Assembly: GCA_002682825.1 (NCBI GenBank)
Contig: NOKP01000020.1
Location: 992,001-1,056,000, forward strand
Reading direction: 5' to 3'
Length of the DNA: 64,000 bases
Origin: Neonectria sp. B-13
Taxonomy: Eukaryota; Ascomycota; Sordariomycetes; Hypocreales; Nectriaceae
A program made the position numbers and the translations under genes. The notes under the pieces were generated by a model. It was not told the origin of the DNA, searched no databases, and worked only from the letters and a program-made list of their open reading frames with translations. This document shows, one piece after another, positions 32,187-43,719 of this stretch (the stretch's first letter is position 1; every line of letters begins with the position of its first letter).

Positions 32187-34016
32187 ATGTCAACATCGCC
32201 CAAGACCGACGCCCCGCCGGGCAAGTCGTCGACGACGCCCTCGTCGTCGCCACCGCCACCGCCTATCGAGTACCACTACATGTACGAAAAGGACAAGAGC
32301 CCAAGCAAGCTGCTGGATGCGCTGTTGAGAGCCATCGGTCGCCATGTGGTACGCCTCTGCAACTCCCCCAGTGAGACCCCGCCAGATCAAGTAGATTAAC
32401 ATTGCGCCTCACAGATTTGCGACATTGGCGACAAGGAAGTCGGCCAACTGACGCCCAAGAAGCTAGCCGCCTTTTACAAGGCTGTTGGCGGCGACTATGA
32501 TTGTGCGTAAAACTCCGTGCTATCCAGTTGCGCCGTGCGCGCCGTGCTAACATCTCGTCTTGTAGCCCTCTTTGTCGCTATGCCCCACGAGTCCATCTCC
32601 TACATCTGGCAAGTTACCGGCTGCCAGCATACCCTTCAACCTACCGCAGACGACTTCGCCCCTCCTTCCATTCCAGCGCTCACCCCAAGAGGCTTCTCAC
32701 GATGGGAGTCGCTTGAGATCCTGCTTGGGCCAGAGGAGCACGTCCCGTTTCTCCAGTACGCCGTCAAGAACTGGAACCTGAAGCACCCAGAGACCTTCCA
32801 GGAGTTCCCACCCGACCTTCCCAAGGCTGTTTTCCCCGAGAGGGCCGACGACGAGGTCGACCGCTGGCACAAGTCCTGCGCCGACAAGCTGAGAAAAGAG
32901 GCTTCTAAGGAGCGAGAAGCAGCAGGCTCTGGACTCGATCCGGATCATGTCGAACCAAAGTTCGCCTACGTGCGGAAGCCGTTCCAGGCCCGACAGCGGC
33001 CCGTCGACCCCACCTACTTTGAACGACCTGTCTCATACAACCACGTCCCCGGCCGACACGCTGGGCCGCGGCCGAATCGCTCCTCACCTGAGAGATATGA
33101 AAAAGAGAGAGCACAAGAGAGAAGCGCCGAAGAGCAAGCAAGGCGGAGGAGCTTCTCCGACTACCACGTGCCGCCTCAACGTGAACCACCGCCCTACTCC
33201 CACGGGGCGACGTATCTCGATCCTAACCCCCCTAAGCGGCCTGCACCGGTGCGCCGACATAGTCAGCCAAGGCACTTCTCGTCCGAATCGTCGGACGAAG
33301 AACCCATCCCCCCCCGGACAAAGCGGAGACACGGCGATAGCCCACCAGTTGTTCCCAGGTCTGGAGACCCCTCAGGAGCACAAGTACCACCAATGGCCAA
33401 CCCACCGTCCACGTACCGTCATCGCCCCGATATCAGAGCCGACGAGCCCCGGCGACGACCAGCACCTAACCCCAGCCTCCGGGAGAAGCTGTCGGAGAAA
33501 GTATCCAACATCCTGCCGAATGGTATTGGGCCAGATCGGCCTCGCAACCCCTCTCGACCATCGTACAACGAATCCTCGCGATCACGTCGAAATCGCGAAT
33601 TGCCACCCTCTCGCCTCAGCCGAAGCCACTCCGACCTGGACTCGGATGGCTCGTCAGACCCCGAGGGTAGCGAGGACAGCTACCAGCGGAGGCGGAAGAT
33701 GCGAGACGACCGTGACAGAGATCGCGACCGAGAGCGTTTTCGAGAGAGGGACCGAGGTCGGCAAAGGGAATTTGATCGAGAGCGTGAGGATGAACGGCGA
33801 GAACGGTACCTGCGCCGGCCAGACATGGAGCGACGAACGAGCAGCCACGCCGACATGGATCGGCGACGCGACCACCCTCCGTTCGACCCGCGCAACCGGG
33901 AGCAGCTGAGAGAGGAGAGGAAGAGGTGGGAGAAGCGAGTACCGCCCAACGAGAGAGGGACGAGCCCGATGACGGGGGTGTCAGGGAGACGGTACCCAGA
34001 GCCGGCCTACACTTAG
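32187..34016 (+). CDS. DUF7514-like protein with RD/RE-rich tail
   Basis: Fungal-specific protein of unknown function. Exons 32187-32348, 32415-32502 and 32566-34016 (introns 66 and 63 bp) give 566 residues. After a Ser/Pro-rich N-terminus, a folded region of about 150 residues (LLDALLRAIGRHVVICDIGDKEVGQLTPKKLAAFYKAVGGDYDSLF ... YIWQVTGCQHTLQP ... FSRWESLEILLGPEEHVPFLQYAVKNW) matches what I remember as the DUF7514 domain. The remaining two thirds are disordered, Arg/Pro/Ser-rich, ending in alternating RD/RE dipeptides (RDRDRDRERFRERDRGRQ...), which resemble RNA-binding or splicing-associated tails. A nuclear role is inference. The start codon lies in a good context just after an ATG-free 150 bp. 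Confidence 0.8.
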
Positions 34017-35705
34017 AGACCGGGAGCTGGGACGGTAATCTGACCAATACATATTATCCAGCGCGGAAATTGAGGATCGGCGAGTTTTGTCGGAATCAAC
34101 GCGAGGCGATGCCGACCAGATGCGAAATGAGCCCTATACCATTCTGAACAGGCTTCACATTTTTTATGGAGCGTTCATCGCATCCGCACTGACCGAAACG
34201 ATGGAAGATATGGTCTTCCTTGAGAATGACGAGGCAAGAAATTGAGAAGATTGTGCGTTGAGTTGTGAATACCGATGGATGCGAATTGCCCGGTATCGAG
34301 GGGGATACTGGCTGCAGAGTTGCCGGTCACAGGCATCCAGGCCTATTTCACCTCGCTGACTCTTGTCAGTGGAGGAAAGGACAGCAGACAATCGGACTTG
34401 TTATGAAGACTTTCAACCATGACGCGCTACGGAGCGTTGACTGATGAGGCGAAACTTGGATTTAGGGATTGGACACGGCGCATGGGGACAGGGGAAGGAT
34501 TGTGGAAAGGGAAGAGTGATGGACGGACAAATGAATACACGACGATCTGTGCTTGGGCATGCCCCGATTACTGAATAAGCTATAGCCTTGCTTTCTTGCT
34601 ATGTTATTAGGTGAAGAACCCGGTGGGTATGTGTGATGAGTTGATGGGTTGCGCAGGGTCTGGGATGGTCGACTATGACATGAGCAGCAACGCCAACCAA
34701 CGAATACTGGGCTAGGTAGGGAGGTAGAATATGCCTCTTCAACAGACTACGAATACCTTTGGGAAGAAGTGGGCTCGTTCCACAACAAAAACACAACCTC
34801 GTCCCAACCTTGGTATTAATGAAGTATGAGGTCGGAGCTGGAAGCCCGCCATTTTCGGACTCTTCGGGCTCCCCCGCCCACCTTCTCCCACGGCGTCACG
34901 CACTTGGCAAACCCCCAAACTTGCCAGCTTTCGCTTGAAGGGAGCTGCTTGTTCCCCGTCGACGGACAGGTTCCGGGCAGGCCGCAGCCAACGAGCAAGG
35001 CCGTATTGGCATCAGGGTCCAGTCGTAGAGCGGGCCGAGACCTCTTGGAGCTAAGCCCCGGCCCAGTGGCTGGAGGCCAAGAGCTGTGGTGGGCCGTGGG
35101 CCGTGGGATGGTGGGGTTTTGGACTTTTCGACTGCTAATGTTGAGACGGGTTCAGTTTCCGTCGTCGGCTTTGTTGGTGGTTGAACCCGTCTCAACAGGG
35201 CCGCCTTCTGTTCTTCGTTGGCATGTAGACTAGTCTACCCTCTCGGCTTTGAGCGGGTTTGGGAAGGTCAAGCAGAAAGGGAAGTTCGTTCCTCTCATGG
35301 CTCAGCCGAGATTGGCGCCTTTTTGCTGGCTGGGTGCGAGATCTGCGCAGCCATGACGTTTGGGGCTGCGACGGTAGCACGGTAGGTAGCAGTAGCAACT
35401 CGGAAAGTGGCTCGATTGAAGGCGGCTGGAGCTTACATCTAACCGAATGCTTGTTGGCATCTCTCCACAGCCCACGCCAAAAGGTGGTGCCTGTGCTAGT
35501 AATCTGCCGCGTCTGCGCGCGCGGGGGAGGAGGATGAGGAGGATGAGGGAGATCTTCCTCGATCTTCTTTACCTCACCTTACCTTCAATGCTACCTTCAC
35601 TCACTTGAGTTTCTGGCTCTCAACTCACTCTCACTCTCACTCATCCTGCCGTTTGCCCTCTCACTCTCACTCTCATTTCCTCACACGCCACACATAGACT
35701 CAACA
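34017..35705. other. 1.7-kb gap upstream of biotin synthase
   Basis: No gene. It holds the 3' region of the DUF7514-like gene, a 14-bp perfect palindrome at 35225-35238, and a C/T-rich run with TCACTC/TCTCAC repeats at about 35600-35670 close to the BIO2 start. Confidence 0.45.
35225..35238. repeat. Perfect palindrome GTAGACTAGTCTAC
   Basis: A 14-bp perfect palindrome in intergenic DNA, related to the TAGTCTAGACTA palindromes elsewhere in the window (same TAGAC/GTCTA half-sites, different order). Confidence 0.6.
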
Positions 35706-37187
35706 ATGAGGCCTGCCACCACCCCGCTCCGTCTGAGGGCCCTGCGTCCTCAGCGTCTCACCACTGGCCCCTCGAGCGCTCTGCTTCGACGACACGCTCA
35801 ACCCGCCGCCGTCGCTGGATGGCAAAGTCGGGTGCGGCCCATGTCGACCGTCGTCGACTATCCCGGACGCCCATCGCAGCCGCCGCCTGTCCCGACCGCA
35901 ACCAACGAGTCTGTCGAGAAGCAGAGGAGTGAGCGGGCGAAGCGAATCCTCCGCGAGGCCGTGGCGGCGGCTCAACCCCGACACAATTGGACCAAGGAGG
36001 AGATTGCCGCCATTTACTACCAGCCTCTGATGGAGCTGACTTATCAATCTGTGAGTCTTGCTTGTTCATTTTCTTCTTCATCATGGTTCCATTGGGACCC
36101 CTCCATCTCCATCGGCGTCTCCATCCCCGTTGATCCATGTCAGCCGAGACCGGGTTTGTCGCTGCGCTCGACATCTGCGTGTTACCCCGAGCATGGCCTG
36201 GGCAATTCCGCATGCCAACAACGACGTGATGATTGGCTGACCATCTGTGACCTTGCACCCATGTAGAGCACCGTCCACCGTCGCTTCCACAACCCGGCCG
36301 AGGTGCAACTCTGCACGCTCATGAGCATCAAGACGGGTGGATGCACCGAGGACTGCTCGTACTGCGCGCAGTCGACTCGCCACCAGAAGGGCACCGGCCT
36401 CGAGGCCAAGCGTGTCGAGACGGTCGAGAGCGTGCTGGCGGCGGCACGCGTGGCCAAGGAGAAAGGCAGCACCCGGTTCTGCATGGGCGCCGCGTGGCGG
36501 GACATGCGAGGACGTAAGAACAGCCTCAAGAACATCAAGGAAATGGTCGTGGGTGTCAAGGGCATGGGCATGGAGGTGTGCGTGACGCTGGGCATGATCG
36601 ATGCGGCGCAGGCCAAGGAGCTCAAGGACGCCGGCCTCACGGCGTACAACCACAACGTCGACACGAGCCGCGAGTTCTACCCGTCCGTCATCTCTACGCG
36701 CTCGTACGACGAGCGACTGCAGACGCTGAGCCACGTCCGCGATGCGGGCCTCAACGTGTGTTCGGGCGGCATCCTGGGCCTGGGCGAGACGTCCGAGGAC
36801 CGCGTCGGCCTGCTGCACACGGTGTCGACAATGCCGAGCCACCCGGAGAGCTTCCCCGTGAACGCCCTGGTGCCGATCAAGGGAACGCCGCTGGGCGACC
36901 GGCCGGCGGTGGAGTTCACGAGCATGCTGCGGACGATTGCGACGGCGCGGATCGTGATGCCGGCGACCATCATTCGCATCGCCGCGGGCCGCAAGACCAT
37001 GTCGGAGGAGAAGCAGGCCATGTGCTTCCTGGCCGGCGCCAACGCCATCTTCACGGGCGAGAAGATGCTGACGACGGAGTGCAACGGCTGGGACGAGGAC
37101 GCGGCCATGTTTGGGCGATGGGGGCTGGAGCCGATGAAGAGCTTCAACAAGTCACCTCAACCGGCTCCTGAGGTGAGAGTTCTCTAA
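35706..37187 (+). CDS. BIO2: Biotin synthase (mitochondrial)
   Basis: Radical-SAM enzyme that inserts sulfur into dethiobiotin, the last step of biotin synthesis, in mitochondria. Exons 35706-36050 and 36267-37187 give 421 residues. The N-terminus is Arg/Ser/Ala-rich without acidic residues (MRPATTPLRLRALRPQR...), a typical mitochondrial presequence. The radical-SAM cluster motif is C141-TED-C145-SY-C148. Other landmarks: NPAEVQLCTLMSIKTGGC, RFCMGAAWRDMRGRK, VCVTLGMID, AYNHNVDTSREFYPSVISTRSYDERL, CSGGILGLGET, FPVNALVPIKGTPL, RIAAGRKT, FLAGANAIFTGEKMLTT. The intron is 216 bp, by far the longest in the window, and separates the presequence exon from the catalytic exon. No other biotin gene lies nearby, so this copy is unclustered. 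Confidence 0.96.
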
Positions 37188-38866
37188 GAGTCTAAGATGC
37201 TCAGAGACGGGAACCAGAGTCGCATGGACTTTTGAGTTCGTCGGTCAAAAAAGATATATGAAATGGGCCAATTTGTTCAACTTCCCCTTGGGGGAATTCT
37301 TTTCAGGGACACCTCGGTGTGCCTCGTTGACCGTCCCTTGTAGCCCGTCTATATCCCGACTCCAACGTGATGTGTCCATGTCGTGTGTTTGAAGTCCGAT
37401 TGCTCGATTTGGCAGAGGTCCGTTGCCGGCCCAGTCACCGGACCGGCACAGTGCCGGTCCACACCCGCGCTCACGCACTCGGCCACGGGCACGCAAGGGG
37501 AAACAGAAAGAGGCGGCAAGGATCAGTCCCGGGGTTTGCGCACTGATTGAGTGATTGAGGCGCGGGGTGATGGGAGGAAGGGATTGGATGAGGGGAAATG
37601 GGGAGACGGGGAGGGACGGGGGAAGGGGGGGCATGCCATATGACCCAAGGAGGCCCAAGGCCAGGGGGCGATGGAAGGAAAGACAGGAGACGAGCAGTCC
37701 GTGATCTGGCGGGAGAAGGAAACAAGGTGATGTCCTCCGCCATGTGGTTCCAAAGAGATTTCTGTTGCAAGCGAGCGAATGTGTCGTTGAGAAGGCTGGT
37801 GACTTGTCCGAGGACTCCATCCAAGGGACGACCCATGACAGCCGACGGGACTGTTCCTGCACAGGCGGGGGCACGGCGAAGGAGATCATCAGGTACCGGG
37901 GGCGGCTAAAGGCTGGGAAGAACGAGGATGGAAAAGCTCGTTTACAACTGAATAGGTTTCGTAGTGTTTTGTTTGGAAGTTTCTTTGAAGGAGAGGCCAG
38001 CTAGCATTCATTCATTCACCAGCGTAGAAACCTAGGCTGCTTGGCTGCCTACCTAGGTAAGTAAGGTTGGCCACAACATTGGCAGGAGAAGTAACAAGTA
38101 ACAACCATCATCGTGAGTGAGTACTAGCCGTTTGTACCCCAGGAACACCGAATACACAGAACTCAAAATAGAACCAGGGTGAGGTTTGTAGAATATCCCG
38201 TCTGCGTGCGGAGGGCCACGACGGGATGCGCAGCGCACCTGAGGCATTGATGTCGATCTTCTCCGAGGAAAACACCCAGAAAATAGTGGTCTGGCGGGGT
38301 CCTGTCCACGTTTGGTGGGGGAGGTGTACGAATAGCCAGCCCCCCACAGCAGGCAGCCCTCCCACGTTTTCCTTCACCTCTTCACCTCATCCAGGAACCA
38401 AAGGCCAAGGGAGGACAGCTATGCTATTCCGACCACGAACAACGTAACCTCCCTGCCCGCTACAAACAAGGCATTTTTTTCTCCCACTGTGCACCTGGCT
38501 ATCGCCGTCGCCGCCTGCGTTTCCTTTATTCCAGGCAGGTTTTCACGCCGCACACCCCCCGGACGCCCACCCGTCGCGCGCGGGCCTAATGCTGCGCACC
38601 TCTCCGATCTGCCCAGTCATTCAGCGAGACCGGGGCCTTGCGAGAGGGTGCCGATGCACGAATACTCCCTGTAAGCAGGCGGCGGGGATATTCTTGGCCC
38701 TCTCAGTCTGTGCCTCTCTGTGACTCTTTTCACTCTTGGGCTTGGGGTTGGACAGGGCTGGAGCGCTCTGGGCGTCGATTGCGCTGATCATTGGCAGTCG
38801 GTGGGTTTTGTGTGGTGGCATTGGATCAACAACGAGTACCTAGCCCAGCCTAGGACGGAGAATGAA

Positions 38867-38880
38867 ATAGTCTAGACTAT
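38867..38880. repeat. Perfect palindrome ATAGTCTAGACTAT
   Basis: A 14-bp perfect palindrome in intergenic DNA, containing the same 12-bp core as the one at 18443-18454. Confidence 0.6.
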
Positions 38881-38983
38881 CAGGCCCTGAATGTGTACTA
38901 TGTACGGATACTGTACCAACCTGCTAATTAAGGCAGGCTTGCTGTTCCCGCTGCCACTACCGCCTGACCTTGCAGGTCTCATG

Positions 38984-39933
38984 GCATTCCTGGTCTCTTC
39001 GTACTAGGGAGTCCACGAATACCGAGGGTAGTCTGCTTCGTACCGTATCCGTACCTGACGGTCCTGAGTCCCTGACCTTCTTTTTGCCTTGCTTTTCTCT
39101 TCGTCCCGCGTCTCCCCCTCCCCTCGTGCCTTACGGTGTGCAAACACACGCCCCCCAATTTCCATTCTAACCCAACCCAAACCCAACAAACATAGTCAGT
39201 CTATCCTCCCTCCCCCCTTCTCTCGCAATTCCAGAACAACAAAACACCAGAACAGCACCAACACCGCGCAAACAAAACCCATCTTTCGGCCTCGTACGCT
39301 CTCCTCTATCTCTCCCGCCTCGAGCCTTGCGTGTGCGTGCGTGTTTCTCTGCCCAAGGGAAACCCACCACCGTGACTGACCTCCCGGCAAACCTCCCTCG
39401 GTGGACCTCCCTCACTCCGCCATCACTGCTCACACCCTCCTCTCTCACCCACCCTCACACCCCCGCCGAGAACGCCCGAACCACCAAGACAACCTAAACT
39501 AAAAGGACCACCCGCCTGGCCTTCCTGCCGCTCGCTCGCTCGTTCGCTTCTTGGTCGGTCGCCCGTCCTCGCTCTCAACACACAAACCTCTCTCTGTCTC
39601 TCCTGCGACCGCGACTGCAACTTCGACCGTCACTCTCACCGTCTTGGACCTGTTAACCGCGGTGAATCGCCGTCTCGCGTTTTCGCCCTTGTTCCTCTCT
39701 CTCACTTCTTCCGAAGAGCCTGGGAGTCTCAAGTCCGTTGTTCGAACTCCCCTCCGATTACGTGACCGACCTGCTTTCTTCCGGCTGCTTCTCTGACCGT
39801 CGACTGGCCTTGGCCGTTTCTCCTCCGACTTACCGCGCGCATCCACTCTCTCGAGAAGACGCACGCTTCGATCTTTCAACATCCTCCGGAACCCGCTGCC
39901 TATTCTCCTCGAATCCTCAGCAGATCCGCCAAG
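38984..39933 (+). promoter_or_regulatory. 950-bp ATG-free leader
   Basis: I read every line from 38984 to 39933 and found no ATG on the plus strand, while CAT occurs about seven times. The stretch is rich in C, T and CAA/ACC repeats and looks like a transcribed 5' leader upstream of the 334-aa gene. Part of it could be an intron or promoter rather than mature leader. Confidence 0.5.
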
Positions 39934-40938
39934 ATGAAGGGCCGCCCCGTCGACCAGATCGTGTACGAGTGCATGTTCCCTCGCCCTAAGAGCAACGACC
40001 CTCAGAATTTCCACGCCCTTCTCCAGCGAAGCCTCATTCCCGAAGTGCGCCAGGAAACTCACGCTTTCTACGGCCATCTCGAGACCCAAGAGGCAAAGTA
40101 CCCCGGCCTCGACTACACCCATCGCACCCACCGGATCCGCCTCGCTCGTTGGCCCTGGCACCGCCGCCTCTTCCGTGCATTTGACGGCCTCCGCCTTACC
40201 GACGCCGAAATCGCCGGCCTGACCAAGTGGGAGGGCACCAAATGGGCCAAAGAGAAGTTCGAGAGAGAGCAAGGAATTACTATCCGCGACACCACCGCCG
40301 ACGGCTTTCCCGACTGGACGGAGATTGAGGACCATCCTCGCGAAATCGAGACCCACCATGCCAGCGCTGGTTACGTCGGCCTGGACGACCTTGATGACGC
40401 CGAGATGGATGTTGAGAGTGAAGCCGAAATGGAGAGCGTTGGCGTTGAGCTCAACGAGCGTCTCCGAGCCCAGGCTGCACGACGAGAAGCTGGCGACAGC
40501 ACGGCTGTCCTCGACGAGGAGTGGGAGCAGTGGCTCAAGACAGTCATGGAGACGGGCGAACAGCCCTTCCTGTCGGAGCAGATCTCCCGCCACGGCAACG
40601 AATCAAACATTGCACCCGCCGCTTTGTTCCCCCCGGGCATGCTCAGTGCTGCCCGTGCCGGTCAGTGGAGCGAGATTCCCGATTTCCTCCACGCAATTCT
40701 CCGTCGCACCCTCGAATCGGAGGACCCTGCCCGCAATGGTGCCCCCCAGCAGGCTGGCGAAACGTCGAGCCCTTCGTCCCCAAGCACGTCTAGCTCGCTG
40801 TTGCGCCACTTGATGGACCGCCAGCATCAGCAACGAATTCGCAATCCCTGGCCCCGCCGCACCTACTCGGACCTCCGCCTCCCAGTGGGGGATTCTGGGC
40901 CTGGTCAGCGCGCTGAGACTTCGGCTTCCGGTGCCTGA
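39934..40938 (+). CDS. Uncharacterised conserved-looking 334-aa protein
   Basis: I do not recognise the family. Single exon, 334 residues. The first 130 residues look folded: charged and aromatic, with HRTHRIRLARWPWHRRLFRAFDGLRLTDAEIAGLTKWEGTKWAKEKFEREQGITIRDTTADGFPDWTEIE. A middle acidic segment (DDLDDAEMDVESEAEMESVGVE) follows, then a helical region with WEQWLKTVMETGEQPFLSEQ, and a Ser/Pro-rich tail with RRTYSDLRLPV near the end. No signal peptide or membrane segment is visible, so it is probably soluble and nuclear or cytosolic. Strong codon bias, the ATG at the end of a 950-bp ATG-free stretch and an AAG-ATG-AAG context all support a real, probably well expressed gene. The antisense strand is also open over 364 codons, which I take as a composition shadow. 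Confidence 0.8.
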   Translation: MKGRPVDQIVYECMFPRPKSNDPQNFHALLQRSLIPEVRQETHAFYGHLETQEAKYPGLDYTHRTHRIRLARWPWHRRLFRAFDGLRLTDAEIAGLTKWEGTKWAKEKFEREQGITIRDTTADGFPDWTEIEDHPREIETHHASAGYVGLDDLDDAEMDVESEAEMESVGVELNERLRAQAARREAGDSTAVLDEEWEQWLKTVMETGEQPFLSEQISRHGNESNIAPAALFPPGMLSAARAGQWSEIPDFLHAILRRTLESEDPARNGAPQQAGETSSPSSPSTSSSLLRHLMDRQHQQRIRNPWPRRTYSDLRLPVGDSGPGQRAETSASGA

Positions 40939-41987
40939 AGGCCTCGAAGTTGACGTTTTTACTTTCCCACAAGTGAATGAGACCAAGAAAAGAAAGTACG
41001 AAGACCAAGATCATTGCCCTTCCTAAAAATTATACCCGTCGCAGTACACCTTTTTCTTTCTTTCACGGCGCTGCATCTTCGCGACATGACATACCACCAT
41101 TTGGACTGGTCTAGCCTCCCTTCCGTCACAGCACCGGAACACGCACGCGTACACAACACATAGACTCGCATACGGCCTCCCGATCCCCACCTGCTCTCGT
41201 CTGGTTTCACTTCGAATACTAGCGATGACCACAGGTGGCACGGCATCTTTCTCATATCTGTTTCTCGCTTCCAGAGTGGATAATGGTGTTTGGGCGATTT
41301 GGGCTGGGAACCAGGACTCATTTTTGGGTTGATTTTATTGTTAAGATCGTGCTTTGAATCAGGGGTAGCATCGAGACGACCTCGGAGCAGGGCTGGAAAA
41401 CGTCCACCCCCGCCCGGTCACTGGACTGTTCGGCTAGAGGATCACGCAGAGGTGCTTTGTGATCCTTTTGAGTTGTTTTCTCGCCTTTGTGTGCTGAGCA
41501 CCTTTATGTACTGGCATGAGATAGATAGCCGCCAAACATGGACCTGCATGGTGAAGCTGCATCTTTGACTTAAGACCTTAAGTGACACCAGGTTGATTGC
41601 ATACACTGATCGTGAAACGCGAATACCATCCACTTTTTTGTACAGTAACGTTTTGTGATTTGTGAGGCAAGTTTGTCATACTTCCCGCATATGTGTGCGT
41701 GTCGTCGTCATCTAATGCCCACGAAAGCCCCATTGACTTGTGTCCGCAGTAGTCCCTCTCGTGCTATTCCGACCAGTAACTGGACGGATAATGTACAGTA
41801 ATCCCACAGCAAAGAAAGACCCATCCAAAGTACCAAAAACTCCTCGCTACAAACCTTCCATCCGCCCCATCCCCTACGACGAAAATCAAAAGTACAAAAA
41901 GTGAAACCTTCGCGCATGCCCTCTCCGTCATGTCAGACATGCAGACCTGGAGACCTGGACTCTCCGCCCGGAACTCGGTTCGACGAC
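40939..41987. other. Convergent gap between the 334-aa gene and GCN5
   Basis: 1049 bp holding the 3' ends of two convergent genes. No gene or clear repeat seen. Confidence 0.5.
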
Positions 41988-43318
41988 CTACCTCTCCGGC
42001 TCTAGGTGGGACCACTCGGGGACGGCCTTGATTTGCTGCCACATGAACTTCTCGAGCTTATTGGCCGACTTGGCATAGGGAGTGCTCTCGTTGTTGTACT
42101 TGCGGCAGTTGTCGAAGACGAGGCCGGCATCCCGGATAAAGTCCTCGGGGGTGGCGTACTGGTCGGCCTCGAGTTTGTTTTCCATGGTACTGAGGTCCAT
42201 GGGCTCCTTGATGACATCGTAGTAGTCGGCGACGTCGTCGCGGTTGACGGGGACAAGGAAGGGCCACGCCGAGTTGTGGTTTTGCAGGTCGTTGAGCAGG
42301 TGGAGGAGCTGGTTGTAATTGGGTCCGTGGCGGGGTTGGCGGGCGAGCTCGTCCATATCTGGGGACCAGCCCGAGGCGCGGATGGCGGGGATTGTCAGTG
42401 GGTCGATCTTGGTGATGCCGTTCTTCCACTCCTTCGGTGGCGAGTGGACGTTGTGAGACTTGGAGTAGGCGCGAATCTTGGCTTGAACGCACTCCTTCTG
42501 CTTAAGCAGCATGCGGCCCATTTCGAGGTAGCGGATCCGTGGAAGCATGGAGCACTGCATGATGGTGCCGCCCTCGTAATCCTTGATATATCCCATCCAC
42601 ACATTCTTGTCGAGAGTAATTTCCTTGGTGAACCCTTGCTTTTTAAAGTAGCCGATGGCGTAGTTGTCGGCGTAGGTCAGGAAGTGCATTACGTCGCTCG
42701 TGGCCTTGACGTAGTCCTTGAGATGGGACATGAGATGGGCGCCATAACCCTTGACTTGCTGGTCGGAACTAATGGCACAGAAGACAATTTCGGCGAAGCG
42801 GCGGCCCTTGAACGGACGGTAGGTGATGCCGCCGACGACCTCTAGCGGCTTCTTCACGATGGCGATGGATAGATGGGTGCGATCGTAGACGAGCCGGGCG
42901 ATGTAATCCTTAGGCATCTTCGGCAATTGTTTCTGGAAGATGCACTTAAGGCCGGTGAGGATGATGAGGGATTCGCGGTCGTTGTCGTTGTTGACCACGC
43001 GGAACTCGATTTCGCCAGTGCGCTCTTCGATGACGGCGGGCTGATAGAAGACTACGGTTAGCGGAAATGCTCATCTAACCTCGCCATGTGCTCAGCTTTG
43101 GAGGTAGGGTTACCTTTTCGGGGAACGGGATGGGCCTCATGGTCGGTTTCTTGTCTGGGGGCTCGGCGGATTCATCTTGCTTGATGCGCTTGGATGGGGT
43201 GGGAGAGGAGGGATCCTCCTCGGCCTTGCGCTTGTTGGCGCCTGGAGAGTTGATGTTAGCTCGGGGTCCAGAGCTGGTCGCGGGCATACAAGGAGGGCGG
43301 CTGACCTTCTTCCGACAT
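41988..43318 (-). CDS. GCN5: SAGA histone acetyltransferase Gcn5
   Basis: Catalytic subunit of SAGA/ADA, acetylating histone H3 tails. Exons 43318-43306, 43241-43114 and 43040-41988 give 397 residues. A short basic N-terminus ([10 protein letters not shown] ... SKRIKQ) is followed by the GNAT domain (about 55-215) with catalytic Glu131 in [10 protein letters not shown] and the acetyl-CoA loop [10 protein letters not shown], a linker, and a bromodomain at the C-terminus ([36 protein letters not shown] ... [25 protein letters not shown]). Intron 2 (73 bp, GTAACC) is clear. Intron 1 has a perfect branch and acceptor (GCTAAC ... CTCCAG), but the donor that keeps frame is a poor GTCAGC after only 13 coding bases. 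The alternative is an unspliced upstream-frame start such as MPATSS at about 43286. Divergent from OST5 with 401 bp between starts. Confidence 0.95.
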
Positions 43319-43719
43319 GTCTGCGGTAGTGCAAGCGCAACTTGATCCCGGTGGATGTTGGAGGGAGCGTCAAGTCTACAATGGGTTGGCGGCAGGAGAC
43401 GCATCATGATAGTGGAGGAGTCGCGACGATGGCCCGTGCACTGCTTATGTCATGCTCCAGGCACCACGCAAGCCTGGAGCTGCCAGGGGAAGGTTTGCGC
43501 TAAGCTCCATTTGTCTATCGGCCACGATGCGACATCGTAAGCTTGAGAAGCTCGTCCAACTTGTAGACGTTGCAGCTTGAACCTCGCAAGCAAGCCAAAA
43601 ACACCAAATCCACGTCCGCCCTTCCACCAAACGCCGCATCCCACTCTTCAACCCAAATCACCCCCTCGACCGAACGCTTCCGTCGCCGACCGCGACATTT
43701 CCCCAGCGCAGCCTAGCAC
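43319..43719. promoter_or_regulatory. Shared divergent promoter GCN5-OST5
   Basis: 401 bp serve both the GCN5 (-) and OST5 (+) starts, so both transcripts must initiate here. I cannot assign single elements. Confidence 0.5.

Larger units (their letters stand above)
37188..39933. other. 2.7-kb gap and long leader of the 334-aa gene
   Basis: No gene seen. It holds the BIO2 3' region, CATT/CCTAGG motifs near 38000-38060, a 14-bp palindrome at 38867-38880, and from 38984 a C/T- and CAA-rich stretch without any plus-strand ATG, listed separately as a leader. Confidence 0.45.

Noticed and set aside
36081..36842. 253-codon frame antisense to biotin synthase
   Set aside because: Shadow of a GC-rich conserved gene; no motifs.
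39499..40593. 364-codon frame antisense to the 334-aa gene and its leader
   Set aside because: Would start inside the C/T-rich leader; composition looks like a mirror of the sense codons. Not fully excluded, but the sense frame has a better start and core.
42006..42845. 279-codon plus-strand frame over GCN5
   Set aside because: Antisense to the unmistakable GNAT and bromodomain coding sequence.
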